This document shows, piece after piece, positions 8,415-17,399 of a stretch of 64,000 nucleotides of DNA. A program made the position numbers and the translations under genes. The stretch's first letter is position 1. Each line of letters begins with the position of its first letter. The DNA comes from Planktothrix sp. FACHB-1365 (GTDB lineage Bacteria > Cyanobacteriota > Cyanobacteriia > Cyanobacteriales > Microcoleaceae). The stretch spans positions 1-64,000 of the forward strand of contig NZ_JACJSC010000028.1 of assembly GCF_014697575.1 (NCBI RefSeq). The letters are read 5' to 3'. The notes below the pieces were generated by a model. The model ran no database searches and had not been told where the DNA came from. It worked only from the letters and a program-made list of their open reading frames with translations.

Positions 8415-9836
8415 ATGGAATTAAATAATATACACTCTTATGGAAGACTTAATCCCTCTGTTTCAATGCTATCTTTCCTCTCCCGAATTCCGTCTTTACA
8501 CCCCGAATCAAGACTCCTGATTGTCTGGGAAGCCTTGATTGTTTTAGTAACTCTCTATAACTGCTTTACTATTCCCTTTCGCATAGCGTTTAATGCAACA
8601 ATTTCTAAGAATTGGTTTCTTTTAGATCATTTAGCAGATTTAATTTTAATTATAGATATTTTTTTGAGATTTCATATTAGTTATATAACGGAAGGGGAAC
8701 TGATTAAAGATAAAGATAAAATTAGTATTAATTATCGAAAAACAGACTTTAAACCTAATTTAATTGCAAGTTTACCCTTAGATATTTTAGTCTATTTATT
8801 TTTACCCCAGGCTTCTCTAATTTTAATGGGTTTATGCCGAATTCCGAGATTATTAAGATTTCCTCAATGTTTTTTGATTTTTAGAAAATGGGATAACAAT
8901 GTTTATTTTAATTCCGGTGTTGTTCGGATGTTTGAATTATTCATTATTGTTTTTTTAATTGATCATTGGGTCGCTTGTTTATGGTTTTTTATTGGAAATT
9001 TAACGGGACAATCAGGAGAGTCTTGGCTTCAAGGTGATAATTTGCATTTAGAAAATACAACAACTCAATATTTATATTCCTTGTATTGGTCAATTACAAC
9101 GTTAACAACTGTAGGCTATGGGGATATTACTCCTCAAAACAATATTGAATTGATCTTTACCTTTATGGTGATGTTTTTGGGGATATCACTCTATGCCTTT
9201 GTAATTGGAAATGTAGCAGCATTAATTTCTAATTGGGATGCGAGTAAAAACCGATTTCGAGATAAATTAGGTCAAATTCAATCCTATATGTGGGAACGAA
9301 AAATTCCGCCTTCCTTACAAAAAAACATCTTAGATTATTATCAATATATGTGGGAATATAATCGAGATTTGTCGCTGGATTTTTACTTGTTAGATGAACT
9401 TCCACACTCGATTAAAACACGAGTCTATTGTTATCTTTATCAAGAACTTTTAGAAAAAGTTCCCATCTTTCAAGACGCTGAACCCTGTTTTATTGAGGAT
9501 TTAGTGATTAAATTAAAACCCCGAATTCTCCCACCCCATGACTATGTAATTCGGGAAGATCAAATGGGACATGAAATGTATTTTGTGAAACGAGGACAAT
9601 TGCAAGCCTTTTCAGAAAAAACGGGAAAAGTCTATAGTCTATTGGTAGCAGGTTCTTTTTTTGGTGAAATTGCCTTACTTTATAACAGTCGCCGGACGGC
9701 TTCAGTCAAAACCTTAACCTACTGTGAGTTATTTGTTCTCTATAAAGAAGATTTTGATAAAGTCCTAGAAAATTACCCTCAGTTTTCCGAAAAAGTTAAA
9801 AAAATAGCAGAGCAACGCCATCAAATTAGAGAATAA
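8415..9836 (+). CDS. Cyclic-nucleotide-gated voltage-type potassium channel
   Basis: A 473-residue channel of the CNG/HCN/EAG superfamily in bacterial form. Hydrophobic segments S1-S6 span about residues 35-275. S4 is only modestly basic (CRIPRLLRFPQC near 141-152). The pore helix leads to TTVGYGDITPQ at about 231-241, an intact K+ selectivity filter. A C-linker follows, then a cyclic-nucleotide-binding domain from about 345 with the phosphate-binding cassette GSFFGEIALLYNSRRTAS, which holds the Glu and Arg that contact cNMP. An AGGAGGAG-like site lies about 20 bases upstream of the ATG. It is divergent from arsS. K+ selectivity and cAMP/cGMP control are inferred from the motifs. Confidence 0.92.
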   Translation: MELNNIHSYGRLNPSVSMLSFLSRIPSLHPESRLLIVWEALIVLVTLYNCFTIPFRIAFNATISKNWFLLDHLADLILIIDIFLRFHISYITEGELIKDKDKISINYRKTDFKPNLIASLPLDILVYLFLPQASLILMGLCRIPRLLRFPQCFLIFRKWDNNVYFNSGVVRMFELFIIVFLIDHWVACLWFFIGNLTGQSGESWLQGDNLHLENTTTQYLYSLYWSITTLTTVGYGDITPQNNIELIFTFMVMFLGISLYAFVIGNVAALISNWDASKNRFRDKLGQIQSYMWERKIPPSLQKNILDYYQYMWEYNRDLSLDFYLLDELPHSIKTRVYCYLYQELLEKVPIFQDAEPCFIEDLVIKLKPRILPPHDYVIREDQMGHEMYFVKRGQLQAFSEKTGKVYSLLVAGSFFGEIALLYNSRRTASVKTLTYCELFVLYKEDFDKVLENYPQFSEKVKKIAEQRHQIRE

Positions 9837-9856
9837 TTTTCTCATGTTTTGAGGAT

Positions 9857-10141
9857 TTATCGACGAATTTGTTGTTCTAATTGCGCTGGATTTGCCGTAA
9901 TATTAAAGCGTTGCATCAAATACAACACCCCTGCCGCCACAAAGACACCAACCACTAAACCCACCACCGTTAAAAACCAAAAAGAACGTTTAATCGTTTT
10001 GAGGGTTTTGGGGTCATATTCCTGAACTTGGAAATCTTGAATTTCTTCACTAAACTCATCCGATTCAACTTGAGGAAAATGTACATTGTTAGGATTACCA
10101 TTCTGTTGAAACGGTTCACGATTATTGGGGGAAAAGTTCAT
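9857..10141 (-). CDS. Small single-pass membrane protein, unknown
   Basis: I do not recognise this 94-residue protein. Residues 1-50 are polar and rich in Asn, Gln and Glu (soluble side). One hydrophobic helix of about 22 residues (FLTVVGLVVGVFVAAGVLYL) follows, then a short tail with NPAQLEQQIRR. The ATG at 10141 is preferred to an in-frame TTG six bases upstream. It is convergent with the channel gene and divergent from dus. Codon use matches its neighbours, so it is probably a genuine cyanobacterial orphan. Confidence 0.65.
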   Translation of the reverse strand: MNFSPNNREPFQQNGNPNNVHFPQVESDEFSEEIQDFQVQEYDPKTLKTIKRSFWFLTVVGLVVGVFVAAGVLYLMQRFNITANPAQLEQQIRR

Positions 10142-10240
10142 AATCAAATTAACGATGAGTTAAAGGGTTATACCCCAGAAAGGGTGGTTCTATTTTAATA
10201 TAAAGAGAGTCTGACTTGCTACATTTGCTCCCCTTAAATC

Positions 10241-11266
10241 ATGTCTGTTCTCTCACCTGAATTAAAACAACGTTTATCCACACCCTTAAAAATTGGCACC
10301 GTAGAAGTCAATAGTCGGGTGTTACAATCTCCCCTATCCGGTGTCACAGACTTGGTATTTCGGCGTTTAGTTCGTCGCTACGCCCCGGACTCGATGATGT
10401 ATACCGAAATGGTGCACGCCAGCGAAGTTTGTCACGTTCGGGAACTGCCAAAAATGATGGAAGTTGACCCCAATGAACGCCCCATTAGTATTCAATTATT
10501 TGACTGTCGCCCCCATTTTTTAGCCGAAGCTGCCCAAAAAGCCGTTGAAGAAGGGGCCGATACCATTGATATTAATATGGGCTGTCCCGTGAATAAAATT
10601 ACCAAAAATGGCGGCGGGTCTTCGTTGTTGCGTCAACCGGAAGTTGCAGAAACCATTGTCCGGTCAGTGGTTGAGGCGGTGAATGTGCCTGTAACCGTAA
10701 AAACTCGGATAGGGTGGAGTGATGAAGAGATCACAATTTTGGATTTTGCCCGTAGAATGCAGGATGCGGGGGCAAAAATGATCACCATTCACGCTCGAAC
10801 TCGTGATCAAGGGTATAATGGTCAAGCAAAATGGGACTGGATTCGACAGGTTAAGGAACAGTTAAGCATTCCTGTTATTGCCAATGGTGATATTTTTTCC
10901 GTAGAAGCCGCCATTCAATGTTTACAAGAAACGGACGCTGATGGGGTGATGTGTTCGCGGGGAACCCTCGGTTATCCGTTTTTAGTGGGAGAAATTGACT
11001 ATTTTCTGAAAACAGGAATATTAAAAACCCCGCCTTCAGTAATTGAACGGTTGCAATGTGCAAAAGAACACCTACAAGCGCTCTGGGAGTATAAAGGACA
11101 ACGGGGAATTTATCAATCTCGAAAACATTTAACTTGGTATGCGAAAGGCTTTCCTGGGGCACAGGAATTACGCCATCATTTGGCCAGAATTGAAACCGTT
11201 GCTCAAGGATGGGAATTATTAGATAATGCAATAAATCAGTTATCTCAGAACAGTTTTGTTGCCTAG
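10241..11266 (+). CDS. dus: tRNA-dihydrouridine synthase (Dus family)
   Basis: An FMN enzyme that reduces specific uridines in the tRNA D-loop using NADPH. The 341-residue chain is a TIM barrel followed by a C-terminal helical tRNA-binding domain. Signature segments are LQSPLSGVTDLVFR near the start, then DINMGCPVNKITKNGGGSSL around residues 107-126. The latter contains the catalytic cysteine in GCPVNK that protonates the uracil. An HARTRDQGY phosphate-binding loop and IPVIANGDIFS, which binds FMN phosphate, come later. Overall it resembles the DusB branch, but assigning the exact tRNA position needs alignment. Confidence 0.92.
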   Translation: MSVLSPELKQRLSTPLKIGTVEVNSRVLQSPLSGVTDLVFRRLVRRYAPDSMMYTEMVHASEVCHVRELPKMMEVDPNERPISIQLFDCRPHFLAEAAQKAVEEGADTIDINMGCPVNKITKNGGGSSLLRQPEVAETIVRSVVEAVNVPVTVKTRIGWSDEEITILDFARRMQDAGAKMITIHARTRDQGYNGQAKWDWIRQVKEQLSIPVIANGDIFSVEAAIQCLQETDADGVMCSRGTLGYPFLVGEIDYFLKTGILKTPPSVIERLQCAKEHLQALWEYKGQRGIYQSRKHLTWYAKGFPGAQELRHHLARIETVAQGWELLDNAINQLSQNSFVA

Positions 11267-11386
11267 AAAACTTTAAAATCAGAACAGCCCTGGTTTTGTA
11301 GGGGCGAGGTTACTTTCAAAGTCCGTCAACTTAACGCCAAAAGTAGGCTTGTTACCGAAAGTTCTTTGATTTTTTTAAGCGTCAAT

Positions 11387-11488
11387 GATCCCCCCTAACC
11401 CCCCTTATTAAGGGGGGGAATAGGAGATCCAAGTCCCCCTTTTTAAGGCTATGCCCTGAGCCTGCCGAAGGGGGGATTTAGGGGGATC
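11387..11488. repeat. C-rich/G-rich inverted-repeat element (copy 2)
   Basis: This fills much of the 308-base gap between dus and argF. The arms GATCCCCCCTAACC and TTTAGGGGGATC match the element at 1855-1963. It carries an internal segment TGCCCTGAGCCTGCCGAAGG, a repeat seen widely in bacteria, so it may be a nested insertion. No gene is seen in the remaining gap. Confidence 0.6.
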
Positions 11489-11574
11489 TAATAAGAGCTT
11501 TAATCACAGGTTTTCGGCTTAAGTTGACACTAATAGCTATCCTTGCCCCTACTGGACATAATTAGTGAGGAATA

Positions 11575-12501
11575 ATGATGGAAACCTTAAAAGGACGAGA
11601 TTTTTTAAGTTTAGCTGATGTTAGTATTGAAGAACTTTATTTTTTATTAGATTTAGCGACTAAATTAAAATCAGGAATGGTTAAATTACGTCGCAATAAA
11701 GTTTTAGGATTAATGTTTTCTAAAGCTTCCACCCGAACCCGTGTGAGTTTTACCGTCGCCATGTATCAATTAGGGGGTCAAGTCATTGATTTAAACCCGA
11801 ATGTTACTCAAGTTAGTCGAGGCGAACCTTTAGTCGATACGGCTAGGGTATTAGACCGATATTTAGATATTATGGCAATTCGTACCTTTGAACAAAAGGA
11901 TTTAGAAACCTTTGCCAATTATGCTGAAATTCCTGTAATTAATGCTTTAACAGATCGAGAGCATCCTTGTCAAGTCTTAGCGGATTTAATGACGGTTCAA
12001 GAATGTTTTGGAACCTTAGAAGGATTGACCTTAAGTTATTTTGGCGATGGGGCTAATAATATGGCTCATTCGTTATTATTAGGCTGTGCAATGGTGGGGA
12101 TGAATGTTAAAATCGCTACCCCAGCTAACTATTTACCCGATGCTGATATTGTTGAACAAGCGAAAAGTATTGCTCAAGGAAAAACAGCAGTTATTGTTAC
12201 CGATGACCCCATTGAAGCCGCAAAAGATGCGAATGTTATTTATACTGATGTGTGGGCAAGTATGGGACAGGAAGAAGAAGCCAGAGCCCGAATTCCTCTG
12301 TTTCAACCTTATCAAGTCAATGCTAAATTAATGGAAAAAACTGCCGAAAATTCCATTGTTTTACATTGTTTACCCGCCCATCGAGATGAAGAAATTACGG
12401 ATGAAGTAATTGAAGGTTCAAAATCAAAAGTTTGGGATGAAGCCGAAAACCGAATGCACGTTCAAAAAGCATTATTAGCGGTATTGTTAGGAGATGATTA
12501 A
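11575..12501 (+). CDS. argF: Ornithine carbamoyltransferase
   Basis: The arginine-pathway enzyme that makes citrulline from ornithine and carbamoyl phosphate in the cytoplasm. At 308 residues it is the normal length. The carbamoyl-phosphate loop STRTRVSF is near residues 50-57, HPCQVLADL near 133-141 and the ornithine-binding HCLPAHRDEEI near 264-274, all intact. Two ATGs in a row start the frame, preceded by GTGAGGAATA as a ribosome site. It stands alone, with a repeat-rich gap upstream and mazEF downstream. Confidence 0.96.
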   Translation: MMETLKGRDFLSLADVSIEELYFLLDLATKLKSGMVKLRRNKVLGLMFSKASTRTRVSFTVAMYQLGGQVIDLNPNVTQVSRGEPLVDTARVLDRYLDIMAIRTFEQKDLETFANYAEIPVINALTDREHPCQVLADLMTVQECFGTLEGLTLSYFGDGANNMAHSLLLGCAMVGMNVKIATPANYLPDADIVEQAKSIAQGKTAVIVTDDPIEAAKDANVIYTDVWASMGQEEEARARIPLFQPYQVNAKLMEKTAENSIVLHCLPAHRDEEITDEVIEGSKSKVWDEAENRMHVQKALLAVLLGDD

Positions 12502-12617
12502 CAGGTTTATTCAAGCATTTCCTCACCCATTGTTATAACCCTAGGGGGGCGACACTCATAGACTTTTAATCTTAACCCTAGTCATGGGTTGTCACCCACC
12601 CTACACCTTCTCACAAT

Positions 12618-12672
12618 TTAAGTATTATTAACTTAATCGTGTTTTTCTCAAATATTTGGTATAGTGTATACA
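12618..12672. promoter_or_regulatory. Candidate promoter/operator region of mazEF
   Basis: An inverted repeat TTAAGT-ATTATTA-ACTTAA at 12618-12636 is followed by the palindrome TGTATACA at 12665-12672, about 30 bases before mazE. MazE-type antitoxins repress their own operon by binding such palindromes. Position and symmetry are seen, and binding is inferred. Confidence 0.3.
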
Positions 12673-12703
12673 TAGTATCTACATAGATTAAAAAGGATTA
12701 ATA

Positions 12704-12949
12704 ATGATGGTGACGAATGTAGCGAAGTGGGGGAATAGTCTAGCCGTTCGCATCCCTCAAAATGTTGCTCAAGCGATTCAAATTTCCGAAGGTTCACAAG
12801 TTACTTTTAGTGTAGAAAATGGAACGATTGTGATTAAACCCAGCAATCGTAAACGTTATTCTCTTGAAGAACTTGTGAGCCAAATCACTCCTGAAAATTG
12901 CCACACTGAAACAGACACAGGACTAGCCGTGGGGAATGAAGTTTGGTAA
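12704..12949 (+). CDS. mazE: MazE-type antitoxin (AbrB/SpoVT fold)
   Basis: An 81-residue antitoxin of the AbrB-like swapped-hairpin fold. The DNA-binding N-terminal half reads VAKWGNSLAVRIPQNVAQA with the following SEGSQVTFSVENG strand pair, a textbook MazE pattern. The acidic flexible C-terminus (residues 55-81) would wrap the toxin. It probably binds its own promoter and neutralises the MazF-like toxin encoded next, whose frame overlaps its last codons by seven bases. The start is the first of two adjacent ATGs, after AAAAAGGATTAATA. Confidence 0.9.
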   Translation: MMVTNVAKWGNSLAVRIPQNVAQAIQISEGSQVTFSVENGTIVIKPSNRKRYSLEELVSQITPENCHTETDTGLAVGNEVW

Positions 12950-13284
12950 ATCAATCCTATATTCCTGATAGGGGACATATTGTTAAGTTAAATTTTAATC
13001 CTACTCAAGGACATGAACAAAAGGGCTTAAGACCCGCTTTCGTTATTTCACCTTACGAATATAATGTTAAGAACTCCTTAGCTTTATTTATGCCAATTAC
13101 AGCACAGGTAAAAGGCTATCCTTTTGAGGTTCGTCTTCCTTCAGACTTAACAACTTATGGCGTTATTTTGGTAGACCATATCAAAAGTTTGGATTATAAA
13201 GTTCGTTTAATTCAGTTTATTGAAATAGTACCCGAAGATGTAATTCAAGAAGTTCAGGCAAAAATAGAGGGACTCATTTTCTAA
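12943..13284 (+). CDS. mazF: MazF/PemK-type mRNA interferase toxin
   Basis: A 113-residue ribosome-independent endoribonuclease of the MazF family. The RGHIVKLNFNPTQGHEQKG segment and LRPAFVISP form the conserved SH3-like barrel start, with the conserved Arg of GLRP and the PITAQVKGYPFEV strand. It starts at a TTG that overlaps the end of mazE by seven bases, consistent with translational coupling and with toxin made at lower level than antitoxin. It is followed by a strong hairpin at 13297-13329. The cleavage sequence cannot be told from sequence. Confidence 0.9.
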   Translation: MVNQSYIPDRGHIVKLNFNPTQGHEQKGLRPAFVISPYEYNVKNSLALFMPITAQVKGYPFEVRLPSDLTTYGVILVDHIKSLDYKVRLIQFIEIVPEDVIQEVQAKIEGLIF

Positions 13285-13296
13285 TATTTTTTGATA

Positions 13297-13329
13297 TTAA
13301 AGGAGTAATATTAATTATTACTCCTTTAA
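13297..13329. terminator. Bidirectional hairpin terminator between mazF and the flotillin operon
   Basis: TTAAAGGAGTAATA (13297-13310) and TATTACTCCTTTAA (13316-13329) form a perfect 14-bp stem with a five-base loop, flanked by T-rich sequence. It lies between convergent genes. Confidence 0.75.
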
Positions 13330-13344
13330 CCCCATTTTAACGGC

Positions 13345-14664
13345 TTAACTGTCAGAATTAAAGGGCTCTAGGGAATGATTAGAAGCTGATTTTAACGGTT
13401 TAGAAACAACCGGGGTAATCACTTGAGGTTGGGCATGATTTTGACTTAGGGTTTCAATGGTTTCTGCAACATCAATTCCCGTTGTTTGTTTTAATTCTGC
13501 TAAAAATGCGGCTAATTTTGTAGCACTTCCTCCCTGGGTACTATTGACAACGGTAACATTATCCACTTCCACTTTAGGAACCGTTGCTACCATTGTTTTT
13601 AATAACCCTTCTAATTTTTGATAGAGGAAAATCTCTCTGGCATTTGAACCCGCTAATTTCCAAGATTCTGCTAATCGTTTGGCGGCTTCCGCTTGGGCTT
13701 TTCCTGCTTCTAATATTTGAGACGCATTACCTTTCGCTTCCGCCATTGCCCGTTTACATTGAGCTTCTGCGGGTGCAACCACATCCGCTTGTAACTGTTG
13801 TTCAACTTGCTTAATTCGAGCTTGTTGAACTAACACTTCCGCTTGAGTTTTTGCCACTTGGGAAGCCGTTTCTGATTCCGATTCTGCAATCACAGCCTGT
13901 CGTTTTGTAATCGCATCTTTCACCCGACGTTCAGCTTCAGCTTTAGCAACTTCAATATCCGTTTCTAACTTTTTCAAAGCCGTATTTTTCTGGTTTTCTG
14001 CGGTTTGAATTGCGGCTTCTGCATGGGCTTTGGCTTCCGCAATTCTCGCATCTCGGAATAAATCTGCCCGTTGTTTTCGACCAATAGAATCTAAATATCC
14101 GACTTCATCAAAGATATTCTGAACTTGCAAAGTATCTAACACTAATCCCAACTTTTCTAAATCATCTTCTGCTTCTTCTAATAAACTTTTAGCAAAAGCT
14201 AATTTATCGCCATTTACCTGTTCTGGGGTTAAACTTGCTAACACCCCGCGCAAATTTCCTTCTAAGGTTTCTTTGGCTAATTGTTCAATTTCCTTCCGAC
14301 TTTTCCCTAATAACCGTTCAATGGCATTATGAATCGTTGGTTCTTCCCCGGCAATTTTAATATTAGCAACGCCTTCAACGGTTAACGGAATCCCCCCTTT
14401 AGAATAGGCATTCGACACTTTTAACTCAATAATCATATTGGTTAAATCCATGCGAAAAGCGTGTTCTAATAAAGGAATTCTAATGCTACTCCCGCCTTTA
14501 ACTAAACGATAACCCACATCTTGTCCCCCTTCAACGGGGCGACGACTTCCAGCAAAAATTAACACTTCACTGGGTTGACAAATATAATAAAGGTTACGAA
14601 TCACCAAAAATCCAGCCCCAGTTCCTAATCCTAAAATTCCTAATAAAGCAATGATAATTTCCAT
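13345..14664 (-). CDS. Flotillin-like SPFH/band 7 protein (second of pair)
   Basis: A 439-residue SPFH-domain protein of the flotillin type. A single N-terminal hydrophobic helix (residues 2-24) anchors it. The SPFH domain follows (about 30-200, with CQPSEVLIFAG, GGIPLTVEGVANIKI and ETLEGNLRGVLASLTPEQV), then a long Ala/Glu/Lys-rich coiled coil (about 205-330) and a C-terminal tail. Such proteins build membrane microdomains or cage-like assemblies. It is third in a three-gene operon, 44 bases after the paralogue at 14709-16037. Confidence 0.9.
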   Translation of the reverse strand: MEIIIALLGILGLGTGAGFLVIRNLYYICQPSEVLIFAGSRRPVEGGQDVGYRLVKGGSSIRIPLLEHAFRMDLTNMIIELKVSNAYSKGGIPLTVEGVANIKIAGEEPTIHNAIERLLGKSRKEIEQLAKETLEGNLRGVLASLTPEQVNGDKLAFAKSLLEEAEDDLEKLGLVLDTLQVQNIFDEVGYLDSIGRKQRADLFRDARIAEAKAHAEAAIQTAENQKNTALKKLETDIEVAKAEAERRVKDAITKRQAVIAESESETASQVAKTQAEVLVQQARIKQVEQQLQADVVAPAEAQCKRAMAEAKGNASQILEAGKAQAEAAKRLAESWKLAGSNAREIFLYQKLEGLLKTMVATVPKVEVDNVTVVNSTQGGSATKLAAFLAELKQTTGIDVAETIETLSQNHAQPQVITPVVSKPLKSASNHSLEPFNSDS

Positions 14665-14708
14665 CTTTAAAATCTCCTAATCATCATAGAATTTAAAAAC
14701 AAACGGTA

Positions 14709-16037
14709 TTATTTTCCTGATAATTTAACCCCTAATGTTTGTTCAACTGTAACTAAAAATTGCCGAAAAATTTCAGGATAAGCATTGACAACACCTGCAA
14801 TAGATTTACCATCCCCACTATCAATGACATTAATTTTTTGTAAGTCTACACGAGTGGGAACTTTAGCAGCTTCATTGAGAATCATTTCAATTTGTTGTAA
14901 ATAAAATAATTCCGACGCATCTGACCCCGTTTCCTGCCAAATTTGATTTAATAAATCTGTTACCGTTGCCGCCGCTAAGGCATTTTCTGTTAAAGATGCC
15001 GCTTCTCCTCTTGCTCTTAATTCCTGGGCTTGACGTTGAGCTTCCGCAGGTAAGACTTCATCCGATTCTAACCGTAACCGTTCTAATTCTGCTCTTACGG
15101 TTTGTAATAATTGTTCAGCTTTTGCTCTAGCTTCTTTAGCGGCTGCGATGGTTCTTTCTTCTTCTGAACGCGCTTGTTGTTCTAATTCAGCTTTAATTTT
15201 TCGCAGTTCATTATCTTTCTGTAAAACAACAGTTTGCGCCTGGGTTTTTGCCACTTCTGCTTGTCGCCGACAGTCTGCTTCCGTTTGTTCAGCTTCTGCT
15301 AAGGCATTTGATTCCGCAATTTCCGCATCTCGAACAATTAAGGCAATTTGACGGCGACCAATAGAATTCAAATAATCCACATCATCAGACACACTTTGAA
15401 TTTTTAAGGTGTCTAATTGTAAGCCTAATTTTGATAAATCCCGTGAAACATCTTCAGCAATGCGTTCTGCAAATTGTAACCGATCTTCGTTTAATTGTTC
15501 TGGGGTTAAGGTTCCCACAACACCGCGTAAATTTCCTTCTAAGGTTTCTTTAGCAACCCGTGAAATTTCTGAACGATCTCGCTCTAAAAACCGTTCAATG
15601 GCATTCCCCACAATAGCACGATCATTAGAGATTTTAACATTAGCGATCGCTTGAATATTTAAAGGGGTTCCTCCTTTAGAATAAGCATTTTTCACTTCCA
15701 CACGCACTGGCATTGTCCGTAAATCCATTGTCTTAACGGTTTCTAAAATGGGAATACAAAGGGTGCGTCCGCCAAAAATAACTCGATATCCGACTTCCTG
15801 GCCGTCTTTATTGCGACGTTTGCGACCGGATAAAATTAAAATTTCATTGGGTTTACAAATTTGCAGAAAGGTATTCAAAAACCAAATAAAAATTATAACA
15901 CCAAAAATTGATAAAGCAATGGGTAAAGCCGTTCCAATACTGCTAGAAGAGGTATCCGGTGAATTATCAGGAGTGGGGGCTTGAGCCACTTCTGTAATCC
16001 TTGATGAATTCTGAATTTTGGGGATGGAATTTTGCAT
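14709..16037 (-). CDS. Flotillin-like SPFH/band 7 protein (first of pair)
   Basis: A 442-residue paralogue of the next gene with the same architecture: an N-terminal helix at about residues 35-58 after a polar Ser/Pro-rich lead, an SPFH domain with CKPNEILILSGRKRR and KETLEGNLRGVVGTLTPEQL, then a coiled coil rich in Ala, Glu and Arg (about 240-350). The 30-odd residue polar lead is absent from the other copy. Two non-identical flotillins in one operon suggest a hetero-oligomer. An alternative start further in, nearer the hydrophobic helix, cannot be excluded. Confidence 0.9.
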   Translation of the reverse strand: MQNSIPKIQNSSRITEVAQAPTPDNSPDTSSSSIGTALPIALSIFGVIIFIWFLNTFLQICKPNEILILSGRKRRNKDGQEVGYRVIFGGRTLCIPILETVKTMDLRTMPVRVEVKNAYSKGGTPLNIQAIANVKISNDRAIVGNAIERFLERDRSEISRVAKETLEGNLRGVVGTLTPEQLNEDRLQFAERIAEDVSRDLSKLGLQLDTLKIQSVSDDVDYLNSIGRRQIALIVRDAEIAESNALAEAEQTEADCRRQAEVAKTQAQTVVLQKDNELRKIKAELEQQARSEEERTIAAAKEARAKAEQLLQTVRAELERLRLESDEVLPAEAQRQAQELRARGEAASLTENALAAATVTDLLNQIWQETGSDASELFYLQQIEMILNEAAKVPTRVDLQKINVIDSGDGKSIAGVVNAYPEIFRQFLVTVEQTLGVKLSGK

Positions 16038-16125
16038 GATCTTCCCTCTTATTATAAAATTAATCTGAGTCAGATTTAGGATCTCTAACTTTTTTTACAG
16101 TTTCCTGAATCTTAATCCTTAATCT

Positions 16126-16731
16126 TTAATTTGAGTTTAAGAATTTTTCAGGAATTACTAAGACTTTATCATGATGTCTTCCTACAACAAAAACTTTATC
16201 TCCTTTTTCAAACTGATGATCCTCCTCGGTGATGGCAACCACATCGACCATTGATTCTTTTAAATATAATCGCACTTTTCCTTTACAGTTGTGATCAAAG
16301 GGAATTTCAACCGTTGCCCATAATCCAACTAAATCTTCTGATAAAATTAAACTATTGGCTTGTTGTTGGTGAAGTCGCCTTAAAATTCCAACTATTACCG
16401 TTCCAAAGCTCACCCCAACCCCTAGAGAAATGGCAAAAATTAAGCTAGGGGAAAGCAAAAGATTAAGTTTTGTTAAAAGAAATCCGGTTAAGCCAAAAAA
16501 ACAGCCCCCAAACGTCCAAAATCTTAAACTGAAAATGGGTAATCGGAAACCCGGTTGACGGTTTTTCGGGTGTTTTTGCGGGGTGAGGGCTTCTGCATCC
16601 TTTGGCGGTTTAGACAGTTCTACATCTATCTCAAAATGGGGATCAAAATCCACACCATCGAGTCCAGCAAAGGCAGATAAAATCACAAAACCCCCACCAA
16701 TCGTAAGACAGAATAGATACAGTGTCAGCAT
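16126..16731 (-). CDS. NfeD/YuaF-like membrane protein, first gene of flotillin operon
   Basis: 201 residues. An N-terminal hydrophobic helix (residues 1-22) is followed by a polar stretch (25-58), two further membrane helices (about 68-115), and a C-terminal beta-rich domain (about 130-198) with LVGLWATVEIPFDHNCKGKV and GDKVFVVGRHHDKVLV. That domain is an OB-fold of the NfeD type. NfeD or YuaF proteins are encoded next to flotillins in many bacteria and act with them in membrane domains. The gene lies 88 bases upstream of the first SPFH gene on the same strand. The assignment rests on this neighbourhood plus fold cues. Confidence 0.75.
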   Translation of the reverse strand: MLTLYLFCLTIGGGFVILSAFAGLDGVDFDPHFEIDVELSKPPKDAEALTPQKHPKNRQPGFRLPIFSLRFWTFGGCFFGLTGFLLTKLNLLLSPSLIFAISLGVGVSFGTVIVGILRRLHQQQANSLILSEDLVGLWATVEIPFDHNCKGKVRLYLKESMVDVVAITEEDHQFEKGDKVFVVGRHHDKVLVIPEKFLNSN

Positions 16732-17073
16732 TATGGGGTTTCTCAGTCCAGAAGAACCATTGAATTACTTCTATTGTCGCAAATCTTTGAACCTATGTAA
16801 CTGCTTTTGTTAAGAAAGTTTGCGTTTTAATTCTGATAAATTTACAGGTTTTGGTTGAAATTGACTGTTCAATGAATCAAAGTTTTAGTATAATTACTTA
16901 ATAAATTAACTGTCTCCTATTTTTACCTCTGTACACTGACGGATTAATGGAGGAGCAGCGACGGTTAATTTATGACCGGGACAAACCTGTATTTTTCCTT
17001 AGAAAACAGTAAATTCCGCCCTGTTTTCTCTCCATTCCCTATTGAGATGGAGCCTTTAGCGGTTTGTTAACTC
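16732..17073. other. Intergenic region with leader hairpin before the 89-residue gene
   Basis: No gene is seen here. A perfect nine-base inverted repeat, AGAAAACAG (17001-17009) and CTGTTTTCT (17021-17029), lies 44 bases before the next start. AATGGAG at about 16944 and ATGGAG near 17047 could each pair with CTCCATT at about 17030, so alternative folds are possible. It may be the 5' leader of the gene at 17074. Confidence 0.4.
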
Positions 17074-17343
17074 ATGAACAATGATTTTATCAACGAATAC
17101 CAAAAACAGTTGGTGAATTGGCAAAAACAACTGTTTGATACTTGGCTGGAAAACCTCAAAACAGCACCCAAGACCTTGAATGCTCAAGAAGCCTATGAAA
17201 AAACCTTAAGTTACCAAGAAGAACTGGTACAAACAGGCTTCAAAGTTCAAGAAGTTACGAATCAAGCGGTAATGGAATCTCAAAAACAATTTTGGGATAA
17301 TTATTTTGAATTTATGAAAAAAACCGCTACTCCGGCGGTGTAA
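17074..17343 (+). CDS. Small helical protein, possibly phasin-like
   Basis: An 89-residue, almost wholly helical protein rich in Gln, Glu, Lys and aromatic residues (NEYQKQLVNWQKQLFDTWLE and later SQKQFWDNYFEFMKK). It has no cysteine, no signal peptide and no membrane segment. The amphipathic pattern and size resemble small cyanobacterial phasins that coat polyhydroxybutyrate granules, but no phasin signature is certain and no pha gene is nearby. It is followed by a hairpin terminator at 17367-17383. Function is unproven. Confidence 0.6.
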   Translation: MNNDFINEYQKQLVNWQKQLFDTWLENLKTAPKTLNAQEAYEKTLSYQEELVQTGFKVQEVTNQAVMESQKQFWDNYFEFMKKTATPAV

Positions 17344-17366
17344 TATTTCGTCTAATCACCTTTTAG

Positions 17367-17383
17367 CAAGCCTCCCAGGCTTG
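17367..17383 (+). terminator. Rho-independent terminator
   Basis: CAAGCCT-CCC-AGGCTTG followed by TTTCCTGTTGCTT, 24 bases after the stop of the 89-residue gene. It has a seven-bp stem. Confidence 0.6.
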
Positions 17384-17399
17384 TTTCCTGTTGCTTAGT

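Noticed and set aside
10875-11231. 118-codon frame antisense to dus
   Set aside because: It lies wholly inside a strong gene, lacks a ribosome site and looks like a shadow frame.
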